From Sphingopyxis sp. (lineage in GTDB: Bacteria > Pseudomonadota > Alphaproteobacteria > Sphingomonadales > Sphingomonadaceae), in NCBI RefSeq assembly GCF_016463645.1, contig NZ_JAEMQX010000009.1:6516-69418 (forward strand): 62,903 nt of DNA. The letters are read 5' to 3'. Positions 60,403 through 62,903 of the stretch are shown one piece after another. The stretch's first letter is position 1. Each line of letters begins with the position of its first letter. Below the pieces are notes generated by a model. It was not told the origin of the DNA. It saw nothing but the letters and a program-made list of their open reading frames with translations, and searched no databases. Made by a program: the position numbers and the translations under genes.

Positions 60403-62739
60403 TCATGCGGGGGCCGAGCCGAAGGAAGGCGGGCGGTCGGCCTTGGCGGTGCCGAATTGCGACGGCTTGGCGCCCATCTCGAAGACAAGCTCGCCGCCGC
60501 CGATCAGGTCGCGATGCGCGATCCAGTTCCGGCTCCACGGTTTGCCGTTCCAGCGCACCGACTGCACATAAGGCCGGTCGGGGGCATTGCCCCCGGCGCG
60601 GACGGTGAGCGTCTTGCCCGCGCCGACCGTCACCTCGGCGACGTCGAACAGCGGCGATCCGAAGACGTAGATCGCGCTCACCGGATCGACCGGATAGAAG
60701 CCCAATGCCGAGAGGATGAACCAAGCGCTCATCTGGCCGCAGTCGTCATTGCCGATCACGCCGTCGGGGTCGTTCCTGTACATCTCGACGAGCAGACGCC
60801 GCACCATCGCCTGCGTCTTCGCGGGCGCGCCGCAATAGGCGTACATATAGGCGACATGGTGGTTGGGCTCGTTGCCATGCGCATATTGGCCGACGAGCCC
60901 CGAAATGTCGGGCGGCGCATTGTCGGGCAGGGTCGAGGGCGCGTTGAACAGCGCGTCGAGCTTTTTCTCGAATTCCGCGTCGCCGCCGAAATGCCCGATC
61001 AGTCCATAGACGTCGTGCTGGTTGAGGAAGGTCGCCTGCCAGCCGTTCGCCTCGGTATAGTCGCGCCATTTCTTGACATTGTGGCCGATCTGGACCGGGT
61101 CATAATCCTTCCACCAGCTTCCGTCCCTGAAGCGCGGGCGCGCGAAGCGGGTTTCGGGGTCGATGACGCCGCGATAGTTCCGCGCGCGCTTGCGCAATGC
61201 CGCGGCGTCGTCCTTGGCGCCGACGGCATCGGCGAGATGCGCCATCGCCCAGTCGTCATAGGCATATTCCTGCGTCCGGCTGACCGATTCCCACACCTCG
61301 TCGCACGGAATATAGCCGAGGTCGTAATAGAAGCCGCGGCCGAGCGTGCTGTCGATATCCTTGTAATCGCGGTCGAAGGCGCGGCGGCGGATGTTCGGCC
61401 ATGCGGCGGCATAGTCGGCGCTGATGCCTTTCGCATGCGCCTCGGCGAGCACCGACACGCCGTGCCAGCCGATCATGCACGCGGTTTCGACCCCCTGCAG
61501 CGGCCAGACAAGCGGCCCGGCGGGGCTCTGCGTGGTCTGGCGGCAGATATCGCGGACGAGCAGCGCAGCGCGCTCGGGGTCGATCAAAGTCAGCAGCGGA
61601 TGGAGCGCGCGATAGGTGTCCCACAGCGAATAGGTGCTGAACGCCTCCTCGCCCTGCTCGGCGCGGTGCACCTCGCGATCGAGCCCGACATAGCGGCCGT
61701 CGCGGTCGGTGAAGAGCGTCGGCGCGAGCTGCGCATGATAGAGCGCGCTCGTCATGATCGTGCGCTGCGCCTCGGTCCCTCCCGCCACGCGGATGCCGCC
61801 GAGCGCCTTGGCCCAGATGCCGCGCGCGGACTTTACCGCACCGTCGAAATCCCAGCCCTTCGCCTCATAGGCGAGCGCATCGCGCGCGCCCTGCACCGCG
61901 ACCGCCGAAAGGCCGGTCTTGATCAGGATCGGATCGCCGCCCGCCTCGTCGAAGAAGAAAGCGACCTTGAGCCTGTTGCCCTTGATCGACTTGGCGCCGT
62001 CGGGCGCGGGTTTGCCGTCGTCGCCGAAAAATTGCACCCGGTCGGGGCGGCGCGACATCTGCATCGCGAAATGGATATGGCGGCCCTTCGCCCAGCGGTT
62101 GACCTGCCGGCTGCCGGTGAGCGTGCCGTCCTCGCCGAGGTCGAGCGACGCCTTTTCGACGACGATACCCTTGTCCCAGTCATCCTCGATCGCATGCGCG
62201 AAATCGATCAGGATATGGCCCGCGCCCTGACCGAAATGATAGCGGTGCAGCCCGCAGCGTTCGGTAACGGTGAGTTCGGCGAGCACGCCGGTCTCGAGCT
62301 TCACTCGGTAATAGCCGGGCTCGGCATGCTCGTCCGAATAGCGCTGGCGAAACCCCTCGCCGGGCTTTTCGATCGTGCCGGGTTCGAGTTTCAGCTCGCG
62401 CCGCGTCGGCACGACGAGTACGTCGAGCATGTCGCCGATGCCGGTGCCCGACAGGTGCGTATGGCTGAACCCCATGATCGAGCCGTCTTTCTGGTGGTAG
62501 CCCGAGCAGGCGTCCCAGCCATGGGTGTTCGTATCGGGGCTCAATTGTGCCATCCCGAACGGCAGCGACGCGCCGGGGAAGGTGTGACCATGCCCGCCGG
62601 TGCCGATGAAGAGGTTCGGCTTGCCGGGCGCGAGCGCGGCGCCGCCCGCCACCGAGCGCGAACAGCCTGCGGGGACGGCACCGCCGAGCGCAAGCAAGCC
62701 CGTTGTGGCGAGAAGCTGGCGGCGGCTCGTCGTCATCAT
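60403..62739 (-). CDS. GH92 alpha-mannosidase (second copy)
   Basis: A 778-residue GH92 enzyme with a Tat-like and possibly lipoprotein leader (SRRQLLATTGLLALGGAVP then AGC). Family segments match: FIGTGGHGHTFPGASLP, GFSHTHLSGTGIGDMLD, HGNEPNHHVAYMYAYCG and IGNDDCGQMSAWFIL with the catalytic acids. I take the ATG at 62739 (GGAG 9 bases upstream); a GTG at 62757 would overlap the preceding stop (GTGA). It is clearly a distinct paralogue of the enzyme at 56889-59219 and probably has a different linkage preference. It follows a GH125 gene. Confidence 0.92.
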   Translation of the reverse strand: MMTTSRRQLLATTGLLALGGAVPAGCSRSVAGGAALAPGKPNLFIGTGGHGHTFPGASLPFGMAQLSPDTNTHGWDACSGYHQKDGSIMGFSHTHLSGTGIGDMLDVLVVPTRRELKLEPGTIEKPGEGFRQRYSDEHAEPGYYRVKLETGVLAELTVTERCGLHRYHFGQGAGHILIDFAHAIEDDWDKGIVVEKASLDLGEDGTLTGSRQVNRWAKGRHIHFAMQMSRRPDRVQFFGDDGKPAPDGAKSIKGNRLKVAFFFDEAGGDPILIKTGLSAVAVQGARDALAYEAKGWDFDGAVKSARGIWAKALGGIRVAGGTEAQRTIMTSALYHAQLAPTLFTDRDGRYVGLDREVHRAEQGEEAFSTYSLWDTYRALHPLLTLIDPERAALLVRDICRQTTQSPAGPLVWPLQGVETACMIGWHGVSVLAEAHAKGISADYAAAWPNIRRRAFDRDYKDIDSTLGRGFYYDLGYIPCDEVWESVSRTQEYAYDDWAMAHLADAVGAKDDAAALRKRARNYRGVIDPETRFARPRFRDGSWWKDYDPVQIGHNVKKWRDYTEANGWQATFLNQHDVYGLIGHFGGDAEFEKKLDALFNAPSTLPDNAPPDISGLVGQYAHGNEPNHHVAYMYAYCGAPAKTQAMVRRLLVEMYRNDPDGVIGNDDCGQMSAWFILSALGFYPVDPVSAIYVFGSPLFDVAEVTVGAGKTLTVRAGGNAPDRPYVQSVRWNGKPWSRNWIAHRDLIGGGELVFEMGAKPSQFGTAKADRPPSFGSAPA

Positions 62740-62753
62740 CGCGCCCGCTCCGC

Positions 62754-62903
62754 TCACAGCGGCCGCGCCAGCAGCGCGGGGCGCTTGTCGGCGACCTCGA
62801 CGATCAGCTGGCCGAACAGCGCGTTCGCCCAGGCGAACCAGCTGCGCGTGAAGTTCTTCGGATCGTCCTTGTGGAAGCTTTCGTGCATGAAGCCGGTGCC
62901 GCC
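62754..62903 (-). CDS. GH125 exo-alpha-1,6-mannosidase (C-terminal end, runs off right edge)
   Basis: The last 49 codons of a gene entering from the right edge. The protein ends GTGFMHESFHKDDPKNFT followed by RSWFAWANALFGQLI, the C-terminal signature of GH125 (formerly DUF1237), exo-alpha-1,6-mannosidases. Its stop is immediately before the GH92 start region, so the two are cotranscribed. Confidence 0.88.
   Translation of the reverse strand, partial: GGTGFMHESFHKDDPKNFTRSWFAWANALFGQLIVEVADKRPALLARPL

Noticed and set aside
1..62903. tRNA, rRNA, CRISPR, prophage or transposon
   Set aside because: I looked for repeat arrays, integrase or transposase motifs, terminal inverted repeats and RNA gene landmarks by eye and found none; a tRNA or small RNA scan would be the decisive check.

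Overview
The window looks like chromosomal DNA of a high-GC alphaproteobacterium, most likely a sphingomonad (Sphingopyxis/Sphingomonas type). This is inferred from three large TonB-dependent receptors sitting beside peptidases and sugar hydrolases, spinster-like MFS carriers, and the general gene style; no marker gene is present to prove it. Coding density is high. I see no rRNA, tRNA, CRISPR array, phage or insertion sequence.

Region 1 (1-22.5 kb) is a peptide/N-methyl-amine catabolic island. The right half is one long minus-strand run, soxB-soxD-soxA-soxG-purU-ggt-DUF885-MFS (21000 down to 10317), with junctions that overlap or lie within 34 bases. It encodes heterotetrameric sarcosine oxidase, formyl-THF deformylase, a gamma-glutamyltransferase-like Ntn hydrolase, a DUF885 peptidase and an MFS carrier. 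The divergent folD completes the C1 route (methylene-THF to formyl-THF to formate). The left half carries second copies of the same parts: two more MFS genes, another DUF885 peptidase, another GGT-like enzyme, plus a TonB receptor and a prolidase-like amidohydrolase. A TetR regulator lies between the halves. A 14-bp dyad, ATGC-N6-GCAT, occurs at six places, five of them in front of these genes, and is a perfect 18-bp palindrome in front of tetR. I read this as one TetR regulon for taking up and dismantling an unidentified peptide or gamma-glutamyl conjugate that contains an N-methyl amino acid.

Region 2 (22.7-28.6 kb): a GntR/FCD regulator, a TonB receptor and a large secreted CehA/PHP-like protein of unknown role, closed by a good rho-independent terminator.

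Region 3 (28.7-44.8 kb) is a D-glutamate / cell-wall peptide cluster: a DAACS symporter, a LysR regulator, a secreted D-aminoacylase, an N-acyl-Glu/dipeptide epimerase (DgcA type), a DUF1611 protein (DgcN type), an AmpG-like carrier, a class C beta-lactamase-like hydrolase, a DacB-type D,D-carboxypeptidase, a penicillin-acylase family enzyme and a third TonB receptor. Three LysR-type boxes (ATAAC-N5-GYTAT, each T-N11-A) lie in front of the symporter, in the dgcN/ampG-like divergent region and in front of the acylase/receptor pair.

Region 4 (45-56.8 kb) is mixed: an iron alcohol dehydrogenase, a methyltransferase divergent from a winged-helix/TPR regulator, two type I sulfatases with a TetR regulator and a shared TGACAC-N5-RTGTCA operator, an SDR/enoyl-CoA hydratase pair behind a LiuR-like palindrome, and a Kef-type antiporter.

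Region 5 (56.9-62.9 kb) is an alpha-mannan/N-glycan unit on the minus strand: GH125 (3' end only), GH92, a ROK kinase and a second GH92.
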